A stretch of DNA of 56,003 nucleotides from Sphaerosporella brunnea (Eukaryota > Ascomycota > Pezizomycetes > Pezizales > Pyronemataceae): NCBI GenBank assembly GCA_008704415.1, contig VXIS01000314.1, positions 1 to 56,003 on the forward strand, read 5' to 3'. Shown piece by piece: positions 9,952 to 19,014 of this stretch. The notes beneath the pieces are model-generated. The model was not told where the DNA came from and did no database searches. It saw only the letters and a program-made list of their open reading frames with translations. Position numbers and translations under genes: made by a program. The first letter of the stretch is position 1. Each line of letters opens with the position of its first letter.

Positions 9952-10647
9952 ATGAGGGGTCCATTCAAGGACCGCTCGATCTCCCCTCTGCATATTCGGG
10001 ACACGCGATGTTGTCTCAAAACCTGTCTCGACCCCCTCAGCGCAAGGAGCACCCTCCTCAAGCCGTTCCCCTGGCATTTCCCTGTGCCTACGGATCTCCT
10101 CCACCTTTCCCCCGTAGAGCTCTTCATGGACTTTGAAGCCGTCCTACGCCACCACTATAACGCGGAGATCCTCAGACAAACTCCCTTGTTCAGGGCGCGC
10201 GACACACCGCTCAACACTCTCTACCGGCTCTACCAAGATCTCTGTGCCGGCCTCGACTACGAGATGGCTACCGAGACGGAGTACTTCTTTCTCCACACCG
10301 GATCCCGCTGGCGCCTTTCTGCGATCCCCGACCCTAAGGAGAAGGACCCTGTCAGATATGCAATTCTTGCGAGCATGGTTGAGGCTTTGGTCGATGCGTT
10401 TAACTGGAGGCTTGACCATGGAAGGCACAGAAACGGAAAGCATGAGTCTGCCTGCGCCAGGCGGATGGCAACCAACCAGCGGAAGCTCCGCTATGAAACC
10501 CCACCTGAGTGGACCCGCTGGGTCCCACCGCTGGATGACTATTTGGATTTGGTCCAGAATGGGTATGCGGTGCGTCAGGATGACCCTGCTTTTTTGAGGA
10601 GGAACATCAGCGCTTTCACTGCTTTTTTGTACAAGATTCCGTTCTAA
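9952..10647 (+). CDS. Hypothetical fungal protein, 231 aa
   Basis: An intronless frame with a good start context (CACAACAATG). I do not recognise a family. The protein is rich in aromatic residues and arginine, has a helical central part (residues about 80-160), no signal peptide and no membrane segment, and ends YKIPF. A Pro-Pro-Leu-Asp-Asp-Tyr-Leu-Asp-Leu-Val segment near residue 195 could be a docking motif, but that is speculation. Codon choice favours C at third positions, as in the neighbouring genes, which supports real coding. The strong leader supports expression. It could be functionally linked with the gene at 8831, but only proximity suggests this. Confidence 0.7.
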   Translation: MRGPFKDRSISPLHIRDTRCCLKTCLDPLSARSTLLKPFPWHFPVPTDLLHLSPVELFMDFEAVLRHHYNAEILRQTPLFRARDTPLNTLYRLYQDLCAGLDYEMATETEYFFLHTGSRWRLSAIPDPKEKDPVRYAILASMVEALVDAFNWRLDHGRHRNGKHESACARRMATNQRKLRYETPPEWTRWVPPLDDYLDLVQNGYAVRQDDPAFLRRNISAFTAFLYKIPF

Positions 10648-12012
10648 TTTGGGGAATGAACTTTGTATTTAATAGCGCAATTGCTTGTCATTGTCTTATG
10701 GGTTTTTTTTGGCGAATAGGAAACACAAGGCATGATCTTTATACATACTAGGTCCATTTCCGGGGTCTCGGAGCGTGAGGTGATCGTGAGCTTCAAATAC
10801 ACTCCATGTCCGGACGCCAATCTCAAAGGACAAAGTCCAACTATGGAAACTTGCGTATTAAGCCAATAGGGTCTTGGAGCTAACCAACTGTATGCTCCAC
10901 ACAATTGCAGGTATACTTATCCCCACTCGTTGATTCCGGCGCAGTGCTTCAAAGCTCTCCGCCATCTAACAGCCTGGCGGACTGCGGAGGTAAGAGAATG
11001 GGTGCCTAAGATAATACCGACCCAGTGATCACGATATCCGTTTTCACGACAAGTTTTATCGCACGGAACATAGATGACTTCTGGCAGCGGATTACTGGAA
11101 CCACGAGCAGTTAGTACAAAGGCATTCAATCCAATTGTTGGGGTTCGACGAACACTGCCTATATATATGTCCGGTCAGGTAGACGACCGAATCCTCGCCC
11201 CGCAGCTGTAGGTTCGTTTATGGTTTTGTCTCGTTGAGGTCAGACACATGCCATAAGTCACCTTTCAGCCCATCCAGATCAAGCCTGCTTACCGTTCGTT
11301 TACCGGTGGGCGGCAATGGGAGCACTTCACAACTCCAATCAGGTACTTCTGTGCTGTACAATTCAGAATGCTACGATTATCAGCGTTATACAGATGACCC
11401 GCACAAAGAGCCGGATGGCTCGCTGCTCGAGTTAGCAAATCACCACTTGGTGCCCTAGCTCATCTGGGCCTCGTGGCGGGGGGCCCTTACTTGCCGGAAA
11501 GAAACAACAAGGAGTGATTATTCAATAAGTATCAGCAACATTGATCAAAATCACGATTTATCTCCCGAAACATAGAAACCTAAATTCCAGTCGTTGACAG
11601 CGACCACAACTCCCCACCAAAAAAACAAAAAAAAACAAAAAAAAACAAAAAAACATACTATTGCCCTATCGAGCCGCCATTGAACAAATCTATTGCATCT
11701 GAACCATCACTGGTTAAGCCGGTAGTATGTGGTTGTCGCATAAAGAGTGCGAGGTGTGGGTGATACCCAGTGAAGTAAGCAATTCCGGCACATCAGGCAA
11801 AGGCCTTCACCACCCACGACCCTTGCACAGCGGATGCTAAGTCACACCTACAGCCATTTGATAGTGCATATTCATGAATTGGTTATGCCGCTAGAACCAC
11901 CCACGGAAGTCGCAGCCAGAACAACTACCAAAACAGTCTCCTCCTGTACTCGCTGTGAGCTGCCGTTGCAACTGTATAAAATTCGGAACTATCCATGTCT
12001 TTTTCGCTGCAA
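10648..12012. other. Intergenic, no gene recognised
   Basis: About 1.4 kb between convergent genes. The frames present are short and motif-free. It includes the A-rich microsatellite at 11619-11656. Confidence 0.45.
11619..11656. repeat. A-rich microsatellite (A7-9 C repeats)
   Basis: Four runs of seven to nine A separated by single C. It could be a relic of a retroposon tail, but no element is visible next to it. Confidence 0.8.
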
Positions 12013-12608
12013 TTATGACAGTTCACGGGGTCCGTCTTCGATAGTTTTGGAAAAGGCCTCCAACTTTATAATAGCGGCATCTCTCCCCCTTTTCCATTGA
12101 AGAACCTGTTCCAAGACCCCAATAGCTGCTCTTTGGGCCTCTTGGACCTCTTGCATGTACGCTTTCACTTCATGTGTCCATCAGTACTGTTGTTCCAAAA
12201 GCTGCATGCGGGGGTACTTACTCTTATTCATCTCCGCGTCTTTCTCCCTCAACTTCTCTTTCAATCTGCGGATCTCGGCATCTTTGGTGTGTTGCAGTCG
12301 CGTCACCTTCCGCGCCGGCGTCTTCAATTGTTCGGGCGTTGACGAAATAATTTCGCTCAGGCGAAAGGGTTTTTCTTTCACAATGTTCAGCAAACGTCTG
12401 TCTCAGCTTAATTGCAGAAGTCTAACATACCTGCATCGGCGGCATATGGTTCTTCATCAGAAATCCAGTCTTCCTGCCTTTTGCTGCGACTTTTGGGGAA
12501 CCGAACTTTGCGTTTGGTGGGGCTTGGGACTTTGAAGCGACGGGGAGAGGGGTGAGAAGGCGGCGGCGTGGCGCTCGTCAGATCTACGATCTCTGGCCTT
12601 TTGAACAT
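12013..12608 (-). CDS. Small nuclear-looking coiled-coil protein
   Basis: Model (minus strand): exons 12431-12608, 12222-12374 and 12013-12167 (161 aa). Both introns (GTATGT..AAAG, 56 nt; GTAAGT..GAAG, 54 nt) preserve frame. The N-terminus has E-I-V-D-L-T, a good SUMO-interaction motif, followed by a basic Ser/Pro/Lys/Arg-rich region and a short acidic SDEEP. The second exon holds LSEIISSTPEQLKTP and then a charged heptad region (RRLKEKLREKDAEM) that continues into the last exon, so the C-terminal half is likely a coiled coil. I do not recognise the family; the layout suits a small chromatin or kinetochore-type protein. The start at 12608 is the simplest choice. The open exon extends to an acceptor at 12643, so further N-terminal exons through the minisatellite are possible, but I found no in-phase donor. 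Confidence 0.55.
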
Positions 12609-12702
12609 TATAGCGGGTGCCGGTGCTGAGTCTTGTCGTTGATCTGAAAAGAATCGGGATGAAGAACCAGAAAGGTCAGGAGTACGTCTGCGGGTGTCTT
12701 AA

Positions 12703-13036
12703 GTTGTGCGGTTGGTGGTTTCAGTGAGTTGAGAGGGGATATCTGTGGTTTGAGGTTGGTTGATGTTGGTTTGTTTTTCGAAAGACCGTTGTGCGGTTGG
12801 TGGTTTCTGTGAGTTGAGAGGGGATGTCTGTGGTTTGAGGTTGGTTGATGTTGGTTTGTTTTCCGAAAAGCCGTTGTGCGGTTGGTGGTTTCAATGAGTT
12901 GAGAGGGGATGTCTGTGGTTTGAGGTTGGTTGGTTGATGTTGGTTTGTTTTTCGAAAGGCCGTTGTGCGGTTGGTGGTATCAGTGAGTTGAGAGGGGGTG
13001 TCTGTGGTTTGAGGTTGTTTGTTTTTCGAAAAGCCG
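12703..13036. repeat. 85-bp minisatellite, four copies
   Basis: Units start at 12703, 12788, 12873 and 12962 (spacing 85, 85, 89; the third has a 4-bp GGTT duplication and the last is shortened). Each begins GTTGTGCGGTTGGTGG and ends TTCGAAA(A/G)(G/A)CCG. The unit length is not a multiple of three and the minus strand has almost no stop codons, so a minus-strand reading frame rotates through all three frames from unit to unit. Confidence 0.9.
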
Positions 13037-13194
13037 TTTCGAGGGCAAAAGGGGGGCCTGTGCCCTAAATTTTGATCTGAAGGCGATTTGTTTGGAGGAA
13101 GGGCGGCTAGCCTCGCGGTTGCGTTTAATACAGGCCTACTAGCCGCGTTATACGCGAACAGTCGAGGGAGTTCCGTCTCCACCGCAGCCTCCAT
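12721..13194 (-). CDS. Doubtful ORF through the minisatellite
   Basis: A 157-codon frame starts at an ATG at 13194 with a plausible N-terminus (MEAAVETELPRLFAYNAASR) and then reads into the 85-bp repeats as Thr/Gln/Pro/Asn-rich sequence, stopping in the last unit. The first 60 codons may be a genuine first exon of the coiled-coil gene downstream. However, the only GT that could serve as a donor between 13030 and 12660 is at about 12690 and is not in phase with the exon at 12643. If real, repeat-number changes would shift its frame. Confidence 0.25.
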   Translation of the reverse strand: MEAAVETELPRLFAYNAASRPVLNATARLAALPPNKSPSDQNLGHRPPFCPRNGFSKNKQPQTTDTPSQLTDTTNRTTAFRKTNQHQPTNLKPQTSPLNSLKPPTAQRLFGKQTNINQPQTTDIPSQLTETTNRTTVFRKTNQHQPTSNHRYPLSTH

Positions 13195-13422
13195 CTATGC
13201 GCGGTCACTGACTGGAGTCAAAGATTGACAGCTGGTGGGTACCTCCAACATCAGTCAGCCCGCGGCTGCGGATCCGCGGATCCAAAGCTCCATGTAGGTT
13301 CGCCTTTCGGCACCAAAATCCGGTTTGATCGTCAACATGGGGCAGTGCCACGGCGGAGCGGGGATTTCGGCGATAACGGAGCCGCGGTCGGGGCCGCCGC
13401 ACGCCCCTCACGTACTATAAGT

Positions 13423-14383
13423 ATGACGTCCGCTCCAAGCTCTCCGCACACCTCGCCAATGGCAACAAGCGCAGACATGTCGCCAGCACTCAACATCTCC
13501 TCAACCGTGCGGCTTCGCAGCGGCTACACTATGCCGCGCCTGGGCTTCGGTGTATACCAAACGTGAGTAAATCCCTTCACTGCATTTCTGGGCTAACCAA
13601 CTCGACGACAGGCCCGCCGACATCTGCAAACCCGTAGTCCTCCACGCCCTCCGCACCGGCTACCGCCACATCGACTCAGCGACCGTCTACAGGAACGAGC
13701 GGCCATGTGCGCAAGCCATCGCAGCCTCTGGGACCCCGCGCTCCGAAATCTTCTTCACGACGAAGCTGCCACCGAGGCTACGAGGCTACGCCGCAACCGT
13801 GGAAGCGATCCAGGGGGTGCTGGACCAAAACCCCGAGCTGGAGGGGTACATAGATCTGTACCTGATCCACGCGCCGTACGGCACGCGCGAGGAGCGGCTG
13901 GGCCAGTGGAAAGCCATGGTTGAAGCCGCAAAAGCCGGTAAGGTGCGCAGCTTGGGCGTGAGCAACTACGGAGTCCACCATTTGGAGGAGTTGAAGCACT
14001 TCGGCGACGGCGGTGTCAGCATGCTCAGTGTTGGCCAGTGGGAACTGCACCCCTGGCTGCCGAGACACGATATCGTGAGCTGGTGCGAGCGCGAGGGTGT
14101 TGCCGTGCAGGCGTATGCGCCTGTGGTGCGAGCCACTAGGATGGAGGACCCGCTGATCGTACCGCTGGCGGAGAAGTACAAGAAGACTCCTGCGCAGATT
14201 TTGCTACGGTGGAGTCTGCAGATGGGCTGGATTCCGCTGCCAAAGAGTGTGCACAATGAACGGATTGAGGAGAATGCCGGAGTTTTCGACTTTGAGCTGA
14301 CGGGGGAGGAGGTGAAGAGACTTGATACGGGACGATATGAGCCAGTTTGTTGGGATCCGACGAAGGAGGAGACTAAAGGTTAG
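13423..14383 (+). CDS. Aldo-keto reductase (NADPH-dependent)
   Basis: Model: exons 13423-13562 and 13612-14383 (303 aa), with a 49-nt intron (GTGAGT..ACAG, branch GCTAACC). The complete AKR tetrad is visible: Asp68 and Tyr73 in YRHIDSATVYRNE, Lys98 in FFTTKLPP and His133 in DLYLIHAP. The G-F-G-V-Y-Q-T strand comes before it, and the cofactor-binding end I-P-L-P-K-S-V near residue 255 follows it. The family reduces aldehydes and ketones with NADPH in a TIM-barrel fold. Length and motifs match the AKR3/AKR5-like group of fungal reductases; the substrate cannot be read from sequence. A second Met at 13459 is an alternative start, which would remove a Ser/Pro-rich leader. No signal peptide, so cytosolic. 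Confidence 0.93.
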
Positions 14384-14751
14384 AGCATGGATCGATAGAG
14401 CTGCGTTTCAAACTAAGTGTACCGTGATCCATGACGTGGTGACTTCCTGTGATCCACAAATTTCACCCAGGCCTGGAATTCACATCCATTCATTCATCTA
14501 CAGTCCAATCAACCGGCTCTCATCCCCGAACCGAAAGGGGAAGCTACAATAATGCAAAAGAAGCTGTAATACTCACATGAATCATGGTAACCAAAAAACT
14601 CACTCAGTAAACAGGAAGAGACAACGCCGTACACAAGAAATGAACAGCAGCTCGCAAAATAACCTCCCAAGGCATACGGAAAATGGACTCACAAAACAGT
14701 ATAGAAACACCGCACCCAATGAATCTGAAGGAGATGAGAAATCCACGCACA
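14384..14751. other. Short convergent intergenic region
   Basis: Lies between the ends of the aldo-keto reductase and spt20 genes. It should hold both 3' untranslated regions; A-rich segments occur on both strands (for example CAATAATGCAAAAGAAG near 14550). No gene recognised. Confidence 0.5.
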
Positions 14752-15533
14752 CTAACGCCCTCTCCCCATGGGCATTCCTCTACCCATCATATTAATCTGC
14801 CCATTCTGCATCATTCCACCACCGGGACCAATGTTAATCCCGTAATCTTGGAACCCCTGCTGCGGCTGCTGTTGCTGCTGGGGTGGCATTCCGCCTCTAC
14901 CCACACCACCTCCCATGTGCCCACCTCTGATAGCTCCAAGCGCATGCTTCCCAACAAATTGCCCACCTCGTCCCTGTTGTATCGCCCTCGCTTGCTGTTG
15001 TTGTTGCTGCTGCTGCATCATCATCTGAACCCTCACGTGCTCTGGGAATTGCATCATCTGATTGTGCTGCTGCGCCAGTTGGGCATATGCGGCAGCGTGT
15101 GCCATGCGCGGAGAACCTTGAGCTGGTTGCCCTTGAGAAACAGGCTGCATAGTACGTGGCTGCTGCTGTGGGGACGGCCGATTAGTTTGTGCTTGCGCTT
15201 GAGCGAGGTTTAAGCCCTGGCGGTGCATCGGACTGGGGTAGCCGACACCGACGCGGGCAGGGGCTTGCGGTTGTAGCGGGGCTTGGGAAAGTGGATGGAG
15301 GGCATGTTGTTGTTGCTGCGGCTGCGGCTGGGTGTGAGGAACGGCTTGTGGAGGCCGCGGGGATTGGTGTTGCGAGTGTTGCGAGAGGGAGTGCTGCATG
15401 GCCATGGCTTGAGCTTGTGGGTGCTGGTTCGCTGCAGCGGCGACGGCGGCAGCCGCGGCTTGCTGCTGCTGTTGATGGTGCGCTTGGGCTTGGGCTTGGG
15501 CTTGGGCCTGGGCCTGGGCCTGTGCAAGCGCCA

Positions 15534-15577
<44 letters not shown>

Positions 15578-17489
15578 TGTTGCTGATGTTGCTGCTGTTG
15601 TTGCTGCTGCTGCAACCGCATCGCCGCCGCCTGCTGTTGCGCTGGACTCATCGGTATTGGAGCCATGTTCCCTGACGAACTAGGCCTTGTGGTAGTGGCA
15701 GTGAAGCCGTTCGCTTGTACGGCTGCGGAGCTTCCCATGGCTCCCTGGCCTATAATTGGGCTTCCCTGCTGGCTAGCATTTGCGGCCTTTTGCGCAGCCA
15801 TGCGCTGCTTCTGTTCCATTCGGGCGCGATTCTCGTGCTCAGCCCTTGCCTTCTTGTCGCGCTCCGCCTTCTCTGCAGCCTCCCGCTTCTTTTCCTGCTG
15901 CTCGCGCCGTAGCGATTCAATAACCTTGAATTTCTTAAAGCTGTGCTCGAAGGATGAGCCCGAGCCGTCGCCAACCGCGGATTCGGGGCCACTGGCGGTA
16001 TGCGCAGCGTAACGGCGCTCGTCCATGAAGAGCAGTAGCCGCTCTTGCTCCGCCGCTTGTGCTTCGTCCGCTTGAAGTTCCGCCATAGTACGTTTCCGCG
16101 CTTTTGGCGGAGGCATGGGGAACGAGTGTAAAGGATGTCGGAGCTCCTTGTGTAGCTGCATCGCATGCTCGGCATTTTTGGCCGGAGCCAGAATGAGTGC
16201 AGGTGAAGTTGCCAGCAAATGTTTTGCCTCAAATTCATTCGAATTCTTGTCATCTAATATCGTCCTTGGCCGAGCTAATGCGGCTGAGGAAGTGTTGATC
16301 GTGATTGTGACGGATGTTCGCGGCATCGTAGCCGATGTGGGGGTTTGTGTAACTGACTGTGCTCGGCCCTGGGGGGGCATAGGTGCGGAGGCGAGAACGG
16401 CCATGTCGGCGTGTAGCGTTGACGGTGTCGGGTGTAGTACTGTAGTGAAGACCCTCGGGCCCTTCAGCTTTCCTTCCTTTTCCTCTTCTTTCTTTTCCGT
16501 TTCTGGTGGCTTGGGCGCTGGAAAAGGAACCATCGGTGATGGACATATCCATTCTTTGTAGTTGTGTATTGACCCGGGGACTTGTTTGCTCTTCACCTTT
16601 GACGCTGCTGTAGCAGACGATGATGACCGATGGTCGTGTACCTGCACAATTAAGCACCCTGCGCGAGGTCAACAGCTGTCGCTTTCAGTTCGTGCACCAG
16701 TGGATGCACGCATACCATCGTAAAATGTCGTTCCAGCCGCTCTGAAATCTTCCACCACGTCGTGAGGGATCTCTTCATTCCTGATACACTCCAGGAACAT
16801 CTGAGGAGTCAAAATCAGCTCAGACACTTTGAAAGAACCAAACGCGCCGAAGTCGCAAACAGACCCTCATTGGGCTACCATAGCCAAAACTACCATCCTG
16901 GCCCTCAAATCGAAAGTTGAGCTGGTGCAGATGCACCACCAAGCTAGGAAGCTTGCCGGAGAATTTCTTCAGAATGTAGGATGTTGATAATACAGGTGGT
17001 CGGGGTGGTAGTTTCTAAAAGGAACAAAAAATGCGCCGACATAGATTTAGCATGAGCCTCACAGAGTACGCCCACCCCCTCCCCTCTTTCCCCGGCGCAA
17101 CCAAGCTGTGTACTACTAACCGATAAAGCCTCAGCCCTCTCTTTTGCCTGTCTCACCATAATCGCGTCCCCATCCGGATCCTCGGACGACATGCCATTCG
17201 ATTTCGCAGACGCCGCCGCAGCTCTCCTGGCGAGCTCGGCGGGTTTACTACCAGCCGCTTTCTTTCGCTCGGCAAGTTTAGTCGCGTTCAAGCTGGGGCC
17301 GCCGCTGCCGTTCGACAATTGCTGGCGCGCAATAGAGGAAGTGGTTGGACGGCCATAGGTTACGGAGCCAGGAGGGTGCTTCCCAGTCATTCGCGGAGGC
17401 GGCGTCGTGGCAGCGGAGTTGTTGGTGAACTTTATGCGAGGGATCACAGAGGGGCTTTGAGAAGAGGTGGAGGTGGTCGAAGTAGGCAT
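14752..17489 (-). CDS. spt20: Spt20, SAGA coactivator subunit
   Basis: Model (minus strand): exons 17121-17489, 16865-17014, 16716-16800 and 14752-16658 (836 aa). All three introns are GT..AG and in phase. Residues about 124-210 form the Spt20 domain: LVVHLHQLNFRFEGQDGSF, then IPHDVVEDFRAAGTTFYDG, then CLIVQVHDH. Further family blocks follow: SIHNYKEWICPSP, VFTTVLHPTP (about 271-280), KARKRTMAELQADEAQAAE (about 387-405) and FKKFKVIESLR. The C-terminal half is low complexity, with a poly-Gln tract near residues 549-575, a Gln-Ala alternation and a Gly/Arg/Met-rich tail. Spt20 holds together SAGA, which acetylates and deubiquitinates histones and recruits TBP. The start is the first in-frame ATG (17489); a GTG-led extension upstream is ignored. 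Confidence 0.95.
15534..15615. repeat. CAG/CTG trinucleotide repeat inside spt20
   Basis: A nearly pure CTG/TTG run on the plus strand, equal to CAG/CAA on the coding strand, encodes the poly-Gln tract of Spt20 with a single His interruption. Beside it, 15482-15520 is a GGGCTT/GGGCCT hexamer repeat that encodes Gln-Ala pairs. Both are likely length-polymorphic. Confidence 0.9.
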
Positions 17490-19014
17490 GACGTCTCTTC
17501 TTCGAAAATTCACCCCTCGTCGCGGTCGATGCGGCTCTGTTTGGGAGGGCTTGTTGCGCGAACTAGGTCATGAGGGGGGTTGGTTGGATTCGCGTTGGGG
17601 ATTTTTTTTTTTTTTTTTCTTCCCTTTCTTTTTCCTTTTTTTTTTTTGTTTCGATCGCGTTGGAAGCTGAAGCGCTGGTTAAAGGATGACGATATCGAGA
17701 ATTGGACTTTAGTTATTCGTGGGGTTGTTGGATCAAGGGCGGCGTTGTGGTGGTTGTGCAAAGCTGCTGCTGGTTGAAGTTGAGGTTGACAGCATCAAGA
17801 GTCAAGACCTAGGTTGCCCTCTTGGCATCACGTGCCAAGCTAAAAATAAATTTAAATACATTCAGGTACTTTTGAGTACTGTCCATCATGTTGCGGTCCT
17901 CAGAAGTTTTGTTCCTTTCTTTCAAGTTGACAGGAAGAGAATCATCTGTGCTCGTTCGGAAGATCTGCATCTATGTCAAAAGCCATGCTTCACATACTCA
18001 AAAATAGAGAGATGACCAGTTTCCCAGTGAGTCAATAGTACAGAGTTGCAAAGCTAACTGAATCCCAGGAAGAAGTAAAAGACCTACTATGTAGAATACA
18101 TACTTCGCAGGCTCCTAATCTCCGAGGTGGTTGAATTCGAACACCAATCCTCCAAATTTAAATCTGACCACCGAATTCTTTCTGCCTTTCTAGAAGTCCA
18201 CAGGCAAAAGCTTAACCAGCTATGGCGATCGATATTGGCCACTAGTTCCACCCTCGAGCGGGCAGAACAAAAGCACCCAAAAACAGTTGCCAGAGCTGGC
18301 CCCAGAATGCCGTAGCTAAAACGGAAGGCGGAAGGGAAATAAACCCACTGCCGCCCTTTCTATGTAGTCTCGAGCATATGCCGGCGACTTTCTGCATGTG
18401 ACAAGAGCAGAAGCACAATCCATCATTCGACCATCGAATCACGCTCCATGATCCTAAAGAAATCGCGAAAACCAATAACCCCCCCTCCCCCCCAAACAAA
18501 CTCGAACAAGGAACCATGATAAGAATCTCTATACCCTTCCCTTCTTCCCGCCCTCAACCAATACTTCACATCAACATTCACAAGTCCATTCACCAAGAAC
18601 TCAAGAGAAAAAGATGAAAACACAACCTTAGTAAAAGTAAAGCAATGAAACACCCCGCGGCCACAAATAATAACAGAAAAAGCAGAAGAAAATCACTCCC
18701 TAATACCCCCTTCCCAAGCCAGCAAAAACACAAAAATCAAAGCCCCCCTTTTTCCCGTTCATCTCAAATGTTATCTGATACAATGAAGCAAAAGAAATAT
18801 AAAAAAAAGGAAAAGAAAGGAATGGCAAGCAGTAGTACTAGACACGTCCATCTCCCGATTTGGAAAGTCGTCGAGGTATTCCCTCCCCCTGTACAAAGTA
18901 AAGCCCTCCATTCACACCATTACCCCTCCTGTCCCTTTGTGTGGTAATGCGCCTAGAAACTTCGAGTAATAGTTTCTGTATTCGTGTGTGCGTGTCATCC
19001 TTCGGTGTCCCGCG
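17490..19014. other. spt20 upstream region and kinase 3' flank
   Basis: No gene recognised in 1.5 kb. Two T-rich tracts at about 17601-17620 and 17639-17647 lie 110-160 bp upstream of spt20 (A-rich on its coding strand) and may form a nucleosome-poor promoter. A frame at 18645-18947 is A-rich and unconvincing. Confidence 0.45.

Noticed and set aside
15189..15683. Plus-strand frames rich in Ala, Leu or Val
   Set aside because: They are antisense readings of the poly-Gln and Gln-Ala repeats of spt20.
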